DNA of 64,000 nt from Hyaloscypha bicolor E (GCF_002865645.1 NW_020194684.1:155308-219307), one strand, 5' to 3'. Numbered from the stretch's first letter, positions 12,100 to 24,374 are shown. The notes: generated from the letters alone by a model not told the origin. Numbers and translations are program-made.

Positions 12100-15000
12100 T
12101 AATAGACTCTATATAAGTTTTAGTAGCTTTATTCTTTTATCTAATAAAAAAGAATAAAAAAAGAAATATAGAAGTTTTCTTAACTAGTCTAGTAAATATT
12201 TAAAAAGCTCTAGCCCGGAAAAAGAGAACTAATTCTTATATAAAGCTTCCGGAATAGTATAAGAGTTTCTAAAAGGTATTTTGCTCGGTTAAAATAAAGA
12301 AGTTTTTATTTATTTGAGGCTAAGAAATTAATTATTAAATTAAATTAAAAGAAGTTAATAGAAAAGAACCTATTATACTATAGGGCATACTATATAATAT
12401 ATCCCGAAACGAGCTTCTAATACTATAGAAAACGCTTATAAAACTATTAGATAAAGAATTTATTTAAATAAGCTATTTTTTTATATAGAAATCTAATAAG
12501 AAATTACGATTTTATATAAACTACTAGGGCCTAAATAAGCTTATAAAGAAAAACTAGTATTTGCTTCTATTAATTTATAAAATTCTTTAGAATATTAAAA
12601 AAGCAAAATAGTTTATAAAGCTTAATATTATAATAGCTTTTTATAAGATTTATATTACTAAAGAAAATAAATAAAAAACGGTCTTTTATATAAAATATAG
12701 ACTTTATAAATAGTTAGTAACTTTCTTTGGCCTAATAAATATCTCGAATATATTCCAGAAATATATTAATTAGATTTTTAGGAATTTCCTAAATAAGTTC
12801 TATTTTGCTTATATAAATAATATTCTGGTTTATTTATTAGAATTAAAAAAAGAATACCGCAAATATATATAAAAAGTTCTCTAATAACTTTAAAAAGCAG
12901 ATTTATAGCTAGATATTAATAAATACGAATTTAAAATCAAATTAATAAAATATTTAAGGTTTATTATAAAGGCTAAAAAAGATATTTATATAGATCTAAT
13001 AAAGATTAAAGCTATTTTAAGTTAGAAAGTCCCGAAATTAGTAAAAGATATACGGAATTTTCTAAAATTTACTAATTTTTACTAATATTTTATTTGAGAG
13101 TTTTTAGAGATTATTTAACTATTATTTAATCTTATATATAAGAATCGAGTATTCTTATAAATAAATAAAATAAAAGCTATTTTCCAAAAGCTTAAAAAAA
13201 ATTATTTTGGCCCTAATACTAGTATAATTTAATTATAACTAAGAAATAATTCTTGAAATAAACTTTTCCAAATAAAATATAAATAATATTCTTATATAAG
13301 TTAATAAAAAGAAAATTTTATAATTCTATATCTTTTTCTTAAAAAAAAATAATTCTATAAAATATAATTATAAGATTTATAATAAGGAAATATTTATTAT
13401 TATTTATTATTTAAAGAAATAGAATATAAAACTAAGAAATATTTATTAATTTAAAATTTAAATAAATTATAAAAATCTAATATATTTTATAATAATATAG
13501 AAACTTACTAAATAGTAAATAAAATAGTTTCTAATTCTTTTATAATATAATTTCAAAATCTTATATATTTTAGAGAAAAATAATAAATAAATATATTTTT
13601 AAGGTAAGAATAGAATTTTCCTAATAAAAAAGAAAATAACTATTATTAGTCTAGGATATTATAATTATTAAAGCTAGAAACTTTTAGTAATCTCTCTAAA
13701 AATATAGCTCTTATAATACTAATATAGGTAAGAAAACAGATTAAAAAGAAATCTATCTAGTTTTCTAAGCCTGGCTTAAAAAACCAAAAATAAAAAAGAA
13801 ATATTTAGCCAGAAAACTAGTAGGATATAGAGGCCTAACTTATAGATATAAATTAGTAAAGAAATAGAAGAAAGAAAACGGGATTTCTTTTAAAATAAAA
13901 GATTTTCCTAAATCGGGTTTAAGAAGCCAAGAATAAAATAAGAGTTATAATAGTAATAAATAAATAAAATAATAAATAAAAGATAATATCTAAAATATAT
14001 TACAAAAGCTTTAGTATAATACCCAAGAGAAAAACAAGCTATATTAGGCTATAATTAAAATAATATAAAAAGAAAAATAAATATTTCTAACTAATTTAAA
14101 AATTAAAGTATTAATAGAGAAATACTTATTATTCTAATTAAAATAACTTCTTTTCTGAAAATAATAATAGATTTCTAATTTAGAAAAGCTTTATATAAAG
14201 CTAATTTAATAGACCTATAACTCGATCTAATATAATTACTTAAAACGAAATATTATAAGTATTCTTCTTATATAATAATTTTTCTAGCTAAATATATTAA
14301 AATAAATATATTAGTTTATATAGAATTATAATACTTATAAGAGAAATAAAATATAAAGAAATTATTATTAGAGATTTCTAAAGCCTTTTTTTATCCTAAA
14401 TTAAATCTAATAAAAGATCTTAATTAATTTTATAATAAAACTTTTATTAAATAAAGAATATATTAATATAATAGTTATTATAAACTATTTAGAGAAAAAA
14501 GTAATACTCGAGGCTATAGTAAATATTATAGTAAAAATAGTAATAAAATAATTTATAAAAATTTATTATTACTAATATAGGCTTTTAAGAATAATAATTT
14601 CTAATTAAAAAAGTAATTTATAAAAATACTATAAACTAGGATATATAAACTATTAGGTATTACTTATTAACTATCTATAATATATTATTCTAAGATAAAT
14701 AAGTTTATAGAAAAAATAAATTAAATAATTGAAATCTTTTTCTATATTTTTATAAATTATAATTAAATAAATTAGGTAATTCTTTTACTATATACTAAAC
14801 TAGTAATTAATAACTAGAATGCCTTATTTATAGAAATTAGTCTATTCTTTCTATCTTATAAATACTATATTAAGCTAATATAACTTTAGGATAAAGTTAA
14901 TAAAAAAGGCAAAGAACTATTACTTATTTAAATAGTAAATAATATTATATATAAGCTATAATAGTAATGGCCTAATAACTTTAAAAAGAAGTAATAAACT

Positions 15001-15450
15001 AGAAAAGAGACTAGGCTCCGGAATTTAAAGTTAGAGATAAAGTTTGGCTTAATCTCTAGAATATTTAAATAAATAGGCTAACTAAAAAGCTTAATATAAA
15101 ATATACTAAGTATATAGTAATTAAAATAGTAAAGAGCTATAGTTTTTGACTTAATATTTCTCTAGAAATATATAATATATTTTATAGTAAGCTTCTTTAG
15201 CTAGCTATAATAGACCCGCTATTAAGCTAGTTCTAAGATAACTTATAATTATAATTATAACTTATAAGTAATAAAAAGTATAAAATCAAACGGACCCTTA
15301 ATAAGAAATATATAAAACATAATTAGGGGCTCTTAAAAAAGCTATTTATAAAATGGAAGAGTTATATATACTTTATATAGGAACTATACTCTGTACTTAA
15401 GGAGACTATAGTATTAGAAGCTTGGGAAGAGGTTATTTAGCAAAAAGAAA
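12100..15450 (+). pseudogene. Degenerate Gypsy pol (RT-RNase H-integrase-chromodomain) of element A
   Basis: The polyprotein that would copy element RNA into DNA and integrate it is recognisable only by conserved blocks. The reverse transcriptase fingers/palm occupy roughly 12500-12850 with a mutated catalytic YxDD box, followed by RNase H. The integrase core and its TDGQTER-like block follow, then a C-terminal region that should be a chromodomain. Dozens of TAA/TAG stops replace CAA, CAG and TGG codons. It is certainly non-functional. Confidence 0.8.
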
Positions 15451-15501
15451 TATTACCTATATACTTGCAGGGCCGGTATTTACGGATAAGAAAGGGGATA
15501 A

Positions 15502-15754
15502 TATAACGGGTCGAGACCTAATTTATATGCTCGGCTAGAAGCCTTCGCCAAGTCATATAATAAAGGCCGGGGCCTTTGTCATGTGATACGCCCCCTTGGG
15601 TTAACGGAGCAATTACGCGTTACTCAGGAAGCTCGGACACTTCAGGGAATACGGTTCCGCTTCTCCCCGTTTTTCTCTTTCTTTTCTCCTTAGAGAATTC
15701 TATTCAATTAATCGAACCACCAGTCTTCTTTGCACAAAGGCCTGGCCCGTGACA
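15502..15754 (+). repeat. 3' LTR of element A, almost unmutated
   Basis: Same LTR as 9808-10060 but keeping normal GC content. It starts TATAACGGGTC and ends GGCCCGTGACA. It lies at the very edge of the gene island, so the RIP boundary falls inside this single element. Confidence 0.9.
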
Positions 15755-15786
15755 ACTAGTTCTTGGGAAATCCGGGAAAGACTATT

Positions 15787-16065
15787 ATGGCTATTATTTC
15801 TGCGGTAGTGCTTCTGGCAGCTATTGGAGCGATGCTTTGGTTTAAGTTACGGAAGAGGGCACAATAGTTGGCCCAGCAAATAACCGATATTGAGGTTCTA
15901 CTAGATGAGAATGCAAGGCCTTCTCTAGATCGCGCAATTAATAATATATATGCAGAAAGCGACGCGATTGAAATAGTAGGGGTAGATGATATATTACCGG
16001 TGGATAATACACTTTGCAGGGGTAGGAACAAGAATCAAAAACGCAGTGTTGAGAAGGAAGTCTGA
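15787..16065 (+). pseudogene. Small single-pass membrane protein ORF broken by an in-frame TAG
   Basis: An ATG at 15787 opens a frame starting with a hydrophobic helix (about residues 2-20, rich in A, I, V and L) and a basic stop-transfer segment (KLRKRA). It meets TAG at 15865-15867, then continues in frame as an acidic, Asp/Glu-rich tail (VLLDENARPS..., DAIEIVGVDD) to 16065. The stop could derive from CAG by one CpA-to-TpA change. The start lies 33 bp downstream of the LTR of element A, so promoter and upstream sequence are probably gone. The family is not recognised. It may be a real orphan gene damaged by RIP leakage or a chance ORF. Confidence 0.45.
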
Positions 16066-16618
16066 AGAGGAAGAGTCAAAATGTGTTTCTTGGATGCCCG
16101 CCTTGCTGAGGACTGCCCTACCGCCTCCTGGAACCACGCAGCCTCCGAGATATATAAGAAGACAAGTGAGAGTCAACCCAACAAGATCGTCAAGAGTCGT
16201 GCGGAAGATGGAAAAGAGTAGCCTCTGGTATATGTCGTCGCCAGAGCTGCCGAGAGAAATCGACAAAGATGAAGAAAAAGAGAAAAGGTTCCCGAAAGAG
16301 CAGGAGGTATTCTGTAGCGGTAGAAACGTAAATCTGTACTTTTCCACGATGCAATCTCAACTCCCACTCAAGTCTTCACTTCGACAAGAAAAAGTTGACA
16401 AGCTCCTCATCTACACAACCGCGTTGGCCTTCCCCTCTTATAAGCTCATCTCGCGGCACCGATAGCGTGTGAACGTACAATCAAAAGACCCATTGCCATC
16501 CTTGTCAACTTCTTCCATCATAATCTGCAGTCGGGTCCAGTTTAGTGAAATGGAACAGGATCACGTGACGTGCCAAATCTTCTGGCGTGTTGGCAATTGG
16601 TGCCTAAGGCTACTAGTG

Positions 16619-16715
16619 GCAATTCAGCTATGCAGGGGCATTCAGCTATACAGGGGCATTCAGCTATGCAAGGGTGTTTAGCTATGCAGGGCATTTAGCT
16701 AAACATGGGTTTTCA
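16619..16715. repeat. 17-bp minisatellite, about five copies
   Basis: Imperfect tandem copies of GGCATTCAGCTATGCAG, with single-base differences between copies, degrade into TTTAGCTAAAC at the right end. Confidence 0.85.
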
Positions 16716-17087
16716 GTGGTAATAGGGGCCATTTGGACATGTATAAGTATAGGCCTTAGATTACTGCAAAATGGACAGTCGTCTGAGAACCATTGCACGT
16801 GACTTTTGCTTTGAATTCTCAACATGGCGAAGCGCAGATGGAAGGGTCGTCTTAATCCAGGGGGTCCGATTTAACTCCCTTATGCCATTCTAATTATAGG
16901 AATCGAGCAGGGAGCAAAATTAGAACCCAACTAATTCGAGGGAAGGTGCATCGGGTGTCTGCGGTCATTCAGAAGCTGTGCTTTGGTCTCTCGAACCGAC
17001 AGCTCGGGAGATCACTATGCAAAGACGAAGATCTTGTTCCAAGTATCGAGAGCATCTTAGAGACCACGAGACCAGCACCAGCTAGGG

Positions 17088-17183
17088 TGTAGGTAGTTTG
17101 CGCAAACCAAGTAATTTGTGCAAACTAAATAGCGTGTACGAACGAAGTGGTGTGCACAAACCAGGTAGTTTGTGCACATGACT
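17088..17183. repeat. Degenerate repeat of TAGTTTGTGCAAAC-like units
   Basis: Four to five divergent copies of a 20-25 bp unit centred on TTTGTGCAAAC. The unit is partly self-complementary (GTTTGCGCAAAC is palindromic), so each copy could form a short hairpin or bind a dimeric protein. Confidence 0.6.
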
Positions 17184-17620
17184 ACGGGGCATGAGCGGCT
17201 ATGTTCGGCATCAGACAGGTGGAGTGATAGAGGTGTTATTTATGTTGTACCTTACGATGCTGGCTTTGAATTGCCCCGACGGTACGGAGCGAGGAACTAT
17301 TGAGAAGTTGTTTTGGAAGCAGGTTACCAGGTTGAGAAGGTATGACGAAGAAGAAAATACCACGTGCCGTTGAAGTAGAAACAAACGAGAACATCTTGGG
17401 TGGGCAAGAGAAGGAATCTCATACGCTCATGATTATCATTAGCTTCATGGCTCGACACTTGTCATTCGATACGTATTGAAACGAATAGACAACTATCCAA
17501 AAGATAAAATATAAACACCGCCCACCCCCACCCTCCATTGAACACTTAGCCAAGAACGCCCATCACCGCCTCCGAAAACCCAAAATAAAAATATCCTATA
17601 AACAGCATATACACCAAACG

Positions 17621-20600
17621 CTATACGGAAGTTTCCTTAACCTCAGGCTGCTTCGCCATCGCATCATCCGAGTCGCCCGAGCTGCCACTGCCGAACCTGG
17701 CTGTCCCTTCACCTTGCTCCGCGGCCACGAACGGGTCTGTCGGCGCCTTTGCTATCTCTTGGGCTTCCCCGTCTTTCTTCTTGAAATTACCGACTAGCCA
17801 ATTATCGCGCATCCATCTGAAGACGAACTGTATACCGCTATCCCTCCAAAAATTCGGGGGGTTTTTGTTGGGGCCTGCCTTCTTCCTCTTACTCTCCCCT
17901 CCAGCAGGCGGCGGCGGTGGATATCGGAAGAAGGCTTGAAGGGGGTTCAAAACGATATTCAAGACGGCTCCGATGTAGTTCAAGATGGCTCCGATGTAGA
18001 CGGCCAGAGTGTAGGTGAAGAAGGAAATTATGAAGATGGCGCCGATGAACCACGAGCGACCGTGGTCAGCCATACTGGGAAAGTAAAGCACGTTCTGCTC
18101 CTTCGGTATAGCAAATATTGCCTACGATGAGATGTAAGTAGTGATTTCGTGTTGATAATTTGAGTAAGTAAACTCACAGCCATCAACGCTATAGGTAAGT
18201 ACCCGATGGTTAAGTAGGTCAGTCTCTGAACTGTTCCGTTTTGAGAGATCCCCGTACGACTGTCTCTCATTGTCAAAATATCAGAGGTCTGGTATCATTT
18301 TGGTCAGCAACTGCATTTAATAGATAATAATCTGAAGCTCACGGCGTCCTTGTTGCGTGTATTCAACTCGATCCTTCGATCTAGTTGAACACTGACAGCA
18401 GTTAGCTGTACCAAGCTGTCCTCAAACTTTGAGAGGTAATCCTGACACATCCCCTCAAGTCTTACACTACGCTGCCCCGGGCCCTGTAGAGGTTAGCTGG
18501 TATCCATAGAATTGAACCTTTAGAAACTCACAGCCTTAATCTGCGCCATGAGCTCTTCCTTTGCTTTGAGAAGGCTGGAGACCGTCGCATTTAGGCTGTT
18601 CTGCAGTTTGTAAAGCGCGTCCAAAGTCCAGACTCCGAGTTCGTACTTCTGAGGGTAGTCATCTACCGTCTTCGTGAACGTGCCCTATTGATGGTCAGCT
18701 CAATCGCAGTACGAAATTACTTCAATCGAGATAAATATTGGACTCACGTCAAGTGGTAAGAGAGAAGAGAGTGCTTTGATAGCAACTTCATACTGTCCTG
18801 TAAGCTCCTCACACATGTTACCCAGTAGCAAAAAGAAGACCAGGCATCTTGCCGTCTGAGGCTGGTGGATAAACTTCTGCCACACTTTCCTGGCTTTTGT
18901 TGCGAGAAGCCGCATTTTCTTGGGGTTGATAAACTCGGCCACGACGGTGCATTTGCTGAAATCGCCAAAGGAGTTTGTTGAAAGAACGATGGACGCTACC
19001 TCGGGTTTGAAAAATGTGCGTTCATTGACCTCCTTCACCTGATCCCAGACTTGCCTCAAATTCGTTGGGAGGTAAAAGTCGTCAGCGGAGTTTTGTTTTT
19101 CGGTGTCGATTTCTTTTTTAGTTCTGTCGATGTCATCCTTATCATGCACTTGCCAACTTCTCAAAGTAATGCTCGCGACCCACGTATCTCCCGTCTGGCA
19201 AGAGAATCGAGAGAAATTGAGAATGTCGCGTATGTGATCGCCAAGACAAGCGGCTGATTCGGGGTGTATCACATAGACCAACAACTCGAGAATCTTTTGC
19301 GGTATTTTAACTGGCGTGTCCTTCTGCCGCAAGGGGATCACGGTGCTGGTTTGACAAGTTAGTCAAGTATAGAATGTCAATGGGGTACTGAGCTGTTATT
19401 ACTGAAATCGATGCTGGACTTCTTAGTCGACCAGCTAAGAGTAAATGGTCAGCATATATCAATACATAAATATCAGGACAACATCGAATTGCTTACATTG
19501 TCATATAGCGCCCATACAAGGAGGTCCTTGGAATGTTTGATTTTTTCCTGCCTTTTTTTTTCGTCCTTGCACTCTGTCCATTCGTTATATTGATGATCCT
19601 TGATTTCCCAAGTAAATTCCTGGTTGTCCTTTTCATGTCTAATAGCCTTGATGTCAAAGAGAAAGAGAAGTTTCTTTGTCTCCCCTTTGTCGGCGAAAAT
19701 GTCCTCAATATCTTCCTTCCCGAAGTCCCTGCGATCTCGTCTCAATTTGTCTGGGCGATGTAGTACCTTCTCATCGAGCGACAAAGGCATTGGACGTTTG
19801 CCCAAGACTGCATACTTGTACAATTCAGGCGTATCTTCGAGGGAATTGGTAAAGCTGTCCGGGTGGTATGTGAGTGGTGGACGGAACGATTTCCAAGTAA
19901 ACCGTTCGAAAGCATCGAGTTGGCCTTTGATTATGCCTCCCAGATGTATGACTTCTTGTATTACTCGCTTCTCGTGGTCCATCGAATATTGTGACCACTT
20001 TGCAAGAGTTTGCGGCCATTCTGATTTAGCATGATCTGTTGGAGATGGCAGGGAAGAATCATCGCCAGCTGAGGCTTTTTCTGCCTCTGATGTAATCTTG
20101 GAAGCCAACTCCATGGACTTTTGAAGTATAATGATCAGAGTTGTTGCCACAACGGGCGTGGCCTCTGAGCGAAGCCAGCCTTTGCGGTATTTGGCATGCG
20201 CCCGCTCCCAACAGGGTATCAAGGTTCCTTCCGCGTTCAAAAAGGTGCAGATATTCTTTCGAAATTCTTCTGACTCAGAATGCGTGTGTTCGGTCTCTTC
20301 TTCCTTCGTCAGCGCTACAAGGCGACTGTGGTGACATAGTGCGTGGATTTCCCACGGACCAGACGTAGATTCCTCCACATTTTTCGGTAACCACCCAGGG
20401 TTGAGGGTTCGTGTGAAGTCTCGTCCTTTGACGCGTTTCATAGAAAGCGAAGCAACAACGCCAGGATCTGTGGGCCGGAGTTTTTCGAGGTGCAGCTCAT
20501 GTGATATGAAGGAGAGCCTGTCAAATATTTCGTCATCTGCCACATATGGCTCCCGGGATGATAACTTCGCCGATGAAACCATTTTAGCTGCATTTGCCAA

Positions 20601-23328
20601 CCTGCGTACCTTTGCATCAAGGCTAGGTCCTTTCCACGACTTGTCTAGAACACCATTTTCGCAAAGCTTCAGAAGCGAACCGTAGTGGTACCACTGAAGC
20701 AGTTGCACCTTGTCTCTGTCGGCCGTTGTAAAAGTCCACTCGTCGGGAGGAAGACGGTGAGGTCCGAGTAGAATTGAGTTGGCGCCCTTCTTTCCACGCA
20801 GCTGACCTGCCCAGTCAAACGTCCAACCTGGATCATCGTCGTGAAAGTAGTTCCAAACATACCATATTGTCATCATGACATAATAGTAGTTTGATTCCCC
20901 GGCAACACGATGATCTGGCATCATAGGTGTATTGGCGTTTCCAATCAATGGGGGCTCGAGCAATGCCTTGGCGAGGTAGCGAACAATATTCTCGACGGAG
21001 GTTTTGATGAGCTTCATTTGGGACTCCTCAATGGACTCTGTTTGCTGTGTCTTCTGTGTTTGTTCTGGTTGTTGTGGTTGCTTTGAGTGCCCCGTTTTCT
21101 CCGTTTTCTCTGTTTCTTTCGTTTCGCCTTTATCTGAAGTTTCACTCGGTTTTGTGTTGTGAATGTAAGACAAAAGCTTGTGGACTCTGATCAGGAATCG
21201 AATCTTCCAGCTATTGGTAGGGGTTAGCAAGCATCCTTCTCTCTTCGCTTTAAAGCAAGTTCAGGGCAGGAGACTTACAACATCGCTTTCAAATCGACAT
21301 TTGCTTTGACAAAGAGGTTGCTCACAAGTGCTGAATATTTTTTGGGACTGATCCCAGTGATCTCGACCTCGTTATGGTCTTCGCTATCGTCGCTGAAGGT
21401 GGCAGGGATCATGTCGACTTGCAAGATCTTTTCAAGAGATCGACCGATCATATTGAATTCAGCAAGATCCAGAACAGGTTCGGATCCGGAGCCGTAAGTG
21501 TGACGATCGAGAAATATTCGCTCCCACATGGCAGCTGTCGCCTTTTGGCCCAAAGGATTGACGCCAATGTGGTCGTAGAACTTTTGTGGAGTCGGTGGTA
21601 CCTCAGGCCAAGTACCACTCCCCGTTGCCTCGCCTTCGAATAAGCGAATGGCTGCTACAAAAGTGGCGGATCTGGGTGGCTTGCGTTGACCGAATGGGGG
21701 TGGTTTGTCCTCCGATTCGGGTTTTAATTTACCCACGGCGTTGTAGGCTGTAAGACCAGTTGTTTCTGGGCCGTTATCCGCTTCCCAGAGTGACTTGACC
21801 AATTCCAGCTGCTTATACTCTCCTGGCACAGATGGATCAAATTGATAGATCTGAGCTTCCAAGCCCCGACCCCCTTTATCCTCCACTAATTCACCCTTAT
21901 CATTCTCCTTATCCTTATTTTTGACCCAGTAAGTCATTCTCATGGTGGTCTCCTGGTCTTTAAGGGTATCGATGACTTTCTCTTCTTGTTCGCCGTCGTC
22001 TTTAGGATCGGCACCCTGGAGCTTCTTTCTCCTCTGGCGGTAAGACGGAATCCTGGAAGTTCTACTAGCCCCAAGTACCAGGTCATGCTCGCCGTCATTG
22101 AATGACTGAAACCCTGATCGCAGTGTAATTAGCAATTATTCCATAAAAATTGTCCGCAGAGAATTGAGAAGTTGTCTTGGGGGGAGGATGAAGAGATTGC
22201 TTAAAATAGAAATGGGGATCTTTCGCCAACTACTTACAGACAGGGCCGCCCATTGTGAGGACAATCTGGCTGTCAGCTGGAAAGGACAATTCGAAGTCAT
22301 TGTTTTCGGAAGGGCGCAACTCCTCAATGCGCAAGATCTGGTAGAATATGTCGCCCAAAGCGCATGAAAACATCTGGCATGTCCCCACAGGTTTGCCCTT
22401 GGGTGCAGCCTCCTGTTCAGGCGTATCCTTCTCTGCCACCCCTTGTTCTGTCGAATTTCTTCCCGAAGGTATTTTCGGTGCATGCTGCCGGGTGCCACTA
22501 CCCTCATTCACTCTGGTGCCAGTTTGTCCAGGGAAAATGTTCTGCGAATGCTGCGTCGCTCCAGTTTCATCATTCCCTCTAGTACCAGTCGCCCCGGAAG
22601 GTGTGTTCTGTGCCTGCTGCTGCGTACCACTTTCCTCATTCCCACCGGCGGTGGTCTCCTCATCATCCGAGTCCGGTGCTTCTGGAATTGTATCCATCGG
22701 TGTGCTGCTCCGTTTCGACTCGCGTTCTTTCCACTTTGCAATTTCGATGGCTTCCTGGTATGGATGCAGTTCGAGATAATACTCGGTGACTGGCCAGCGG
22801 TAGTTGAAACAGCCCCGGTCGATCATCCTTCCCAGCGCAAAACTCGATCCATTACTGATACCCGACTTCTTCGTTGACTCGGTCTGCGCCAATAATTCAT
22901 TCGGTGTGATTTTCCTGCCAGCAGCGTCGTATGCGTAGGGAAACCTCGTCACCTCGAGCCCAAAAGTGGATGGACCGCCGAAATCGATTTGCGAGCGAGA
23001 CAGAGATGCATAGAGCGAGGTAGCAAAATGGCCTCTCACCATGATCAAGCCTGTGTCCTTGGAGGGCTTCGACAAGTATAGAAGCTCGCCTCCATGGTTG
23101 CTGCATCCGGCGAGGCCCTCGTCGCCCCATTCGAAGGAGCAATATGGCAGATGCGAATATTGAGAGTAACTCGTGTAAGACGGTCCTAGCCGCGAAAATG
23201 AGATATTCAATTCATGGTGAAGTGAAGATGGAGCATTTATGAAGCTTACCTCGGCAAGCACGATTTAACCATCTGAAATCCTCAATAATATCTGGGCTCT
23301 GCAGGGGGTTCTCCCGAGAGTTGGCCAT
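17621..23328 (-). pseudogene. Large 10-exon gene with CorA-like two-helix C terminus; in-frame TAA at codon 1196
   Basis: Exons (minus): 23328-23250, 23185-22238, 22113-21279, 21210-19497, 19434-19403, 19345-18748, 18684-18532, 18483-18343, 18288-18178, 18121-17621. All introns are GT-AG, all phases agree, and the sum is 5112 nt (1704 codons). The N-terminal 600 residues are of unknown function (GDEGLAG and DFGG-type motifs), with a 22-residue repeat and a Gln/Thr/Lys-rich linker near 643-690. The C-terminal third has a helical stalk (about 1403-1520), TM1 (about 1523-1541), a short loop and TM2 (about 1561-1590), the plan of fungal CorA-like Mg2+-transporter domains, but without the GMN motif. 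Exon 5 (32 bp) contains TAA at 19423-19425, explicable as CAA-to-TAA. If real, it removes both helices. No splice variant that I could find avoids it. Confidence 0.75.
22450..22647 (-). repeat. 66-bp coding repeat (three copies of a 22-residue unit)
   Basis: Within exon 2 of the CorA-like gene the protein repeats a unit beginning GNEESGT, then GNDETGAT, then VNEGSGT, each followed by Q-rich residues, a P and a TGTR-like end. Spacing is 22 residues and the copies have diverged. It resembles disordered, length-variable linkers. Confidence 0.8.
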
Positions 23329-24374
23329 TGTGGAGAGAGTACTTTGGCTGCTTTGACTACTTGGCGCGACTTGGAGTCACTTGGCGCTGGCCAAACATTG
23401 AAGGGACTCGGGACCTGTGGGCAGACTTGTGGGCAGACTTGCGGGCAGACTTGGCTCTGGATGGCTGCTTAAGAGCTGGAGATTGTCTGGGGACACCTAG
23501 AACCCAGCCTTGGGGTCTGGGGAAGTGCACGAGTCCCGCAAGCTCCCCAGCTTCAAAGCTTCGAGCAGCCCGCAGAGCCTCAAGCAGGCCATCTGTTTAT
23601 CGGAAGGCTTGGATTGGACTCGACATCCCCAGCTGAATTTTTTTTTTTGGCACACTCGTGTAATATTCCTCGTTTCGGCAGAAATGGGCAACACAGCTGA
23701 AGCCACAGCGCTTCAACCAGGCTGTGTAACACACTCGCCCCCAATCAAACCAGACTTCACCCCAGCTATCAAAGGCGGCTTGAACACGATTTACCCGTAT
23801 CGGGGCAACCTGTCTCTAGCGAATACTGCATCAACCTGGCGTACCAAGGCATGCAGCAGCGGGAGAATCGATCCAACCAGGGATTCGGGGCCCCAAAGGT
23901 TCATGAGTCAGGCCGATTTGACACAAAGCCCAATTACTAATAGTCGGACTTGCGCGACGTCAAGTCCGACTATTATTATGCAAAACAATGCACACATTGG
24001 ATCAATGAGTGGCGGGTGTGTCTCCGTGTATCTCCGCTCGGACCGTCCCATCTTCACCCTTCCACCCCTCAAGGCTCGAGAAGATAAGTGAGGAGGAAGC
24101 CGCGTGGGGTGCTGCTTCAATCTAATTCGTTGTTCGAAATGGTTGTCTAATTTACAAAGCCGCCTGTTTTCATTCGCTGTATATAAATAAACAGGGGTAG
24201 AAGAGATCGGGATCGGGATCAGGTGAGGTTGAGGTTGAGGTCAAAATGAGCGTGATTTGGATAGGATTAGCGTTCGTAATGTTACATGCCTCGTTCCTTA
24301 AGAGCAGTAAAATCAGGCTTCTTGGCTATAAAAGCAATCTCAAACGTTCTGCAATCCACCAACGCTTCTTAGTA
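23329..24374. other. Intergenic stretch upstream of the CorA-like gene
   Basis: No gene is supported. ORFs here lack domains. It holds a triplicated 12-bp unit (GTGGGCAGACTT, about 23417-23455), a T-run at 23639-23648 and a perfect 14-bp inverted repeat (23939-23974). The proximal part should carry the promoter of the gene that starts at 23328. Confidence 0.5.
23939..23974. repeat. Perfect 14-bp inverted repeat with 8-nt loop
   Basis: AATAGTCGGACTTG at 23939-23952 and its exact reverse complement at 23961-23974 are separated by CGCGACGT. It could be a dyad-binding site, a mini-transposon scar or a chance hairpin. No flanking gene needs a terminator here. Confidence 0.8.

Larger units (their letters stand above)
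9808..15754 (+). mobile_element. Complete chromodomain-type Gypsy LTR retrotransposon (element A), RIPed
   Basis: Two LTRs of identical length (253 bp) bound a 5.4-kb interior. A purine tract (AAGAAAGGGGA, about 15489-15499) sits just before the 3' LTR. The plus strand shows degenerate pol in the usual order: reverse transcriptase with a TKLDI-type block near 12610-12660 and a Y-I-N-N-I-L-V-Y version of the YxDD box near 12805-12835, RNase H near 13150-13270, integrase near 14100-14800 (TDGQTER-like block about 14695), and a probable C-terminal chromodomain near 15350-15440. Gag should lie between 10.1 and 12.1 kb. No target duplication is visible (GAAAT against ACTAG). Confidence 0.9.
16066..17620. 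other. Intergenic stretch with two small repeat tracts and no convincing gene
   Basis: Overlapping ORFs of up to 159 codons occur around 15986-16465, with a charged stretch (REIDKDEEKEKR), but no domain, intron or start context supports them. A continuation of the damaged ORF at 15787 through a frameshift is possible but unproven. The rest shows only the minisatellites listed separately. Confidence 0.5.

Noticed and set aside
1..15300. Mitochondrial or centromeric origin of the AT-rich block
   Set aside because: Decayed Gypsy/Copia/mariner structures with LTRs and target duplications explain the composition. No mitochondrial genes or centromere-type satellite were seen.
22348..22877. Two plus-strand ORFs of about 144 codons, Cys- and Ser-rich
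   Set aside because: They are shadows of exon 2 of the minus-strand CorA-like gene, created by the 66-bp repeats.
23510..24091. 193-codon plus-strand ORF
   Set aside because: No domain or start context; it includes the T-run and hairpin and reads as low-information sequence upstream of a minus-strand gene.
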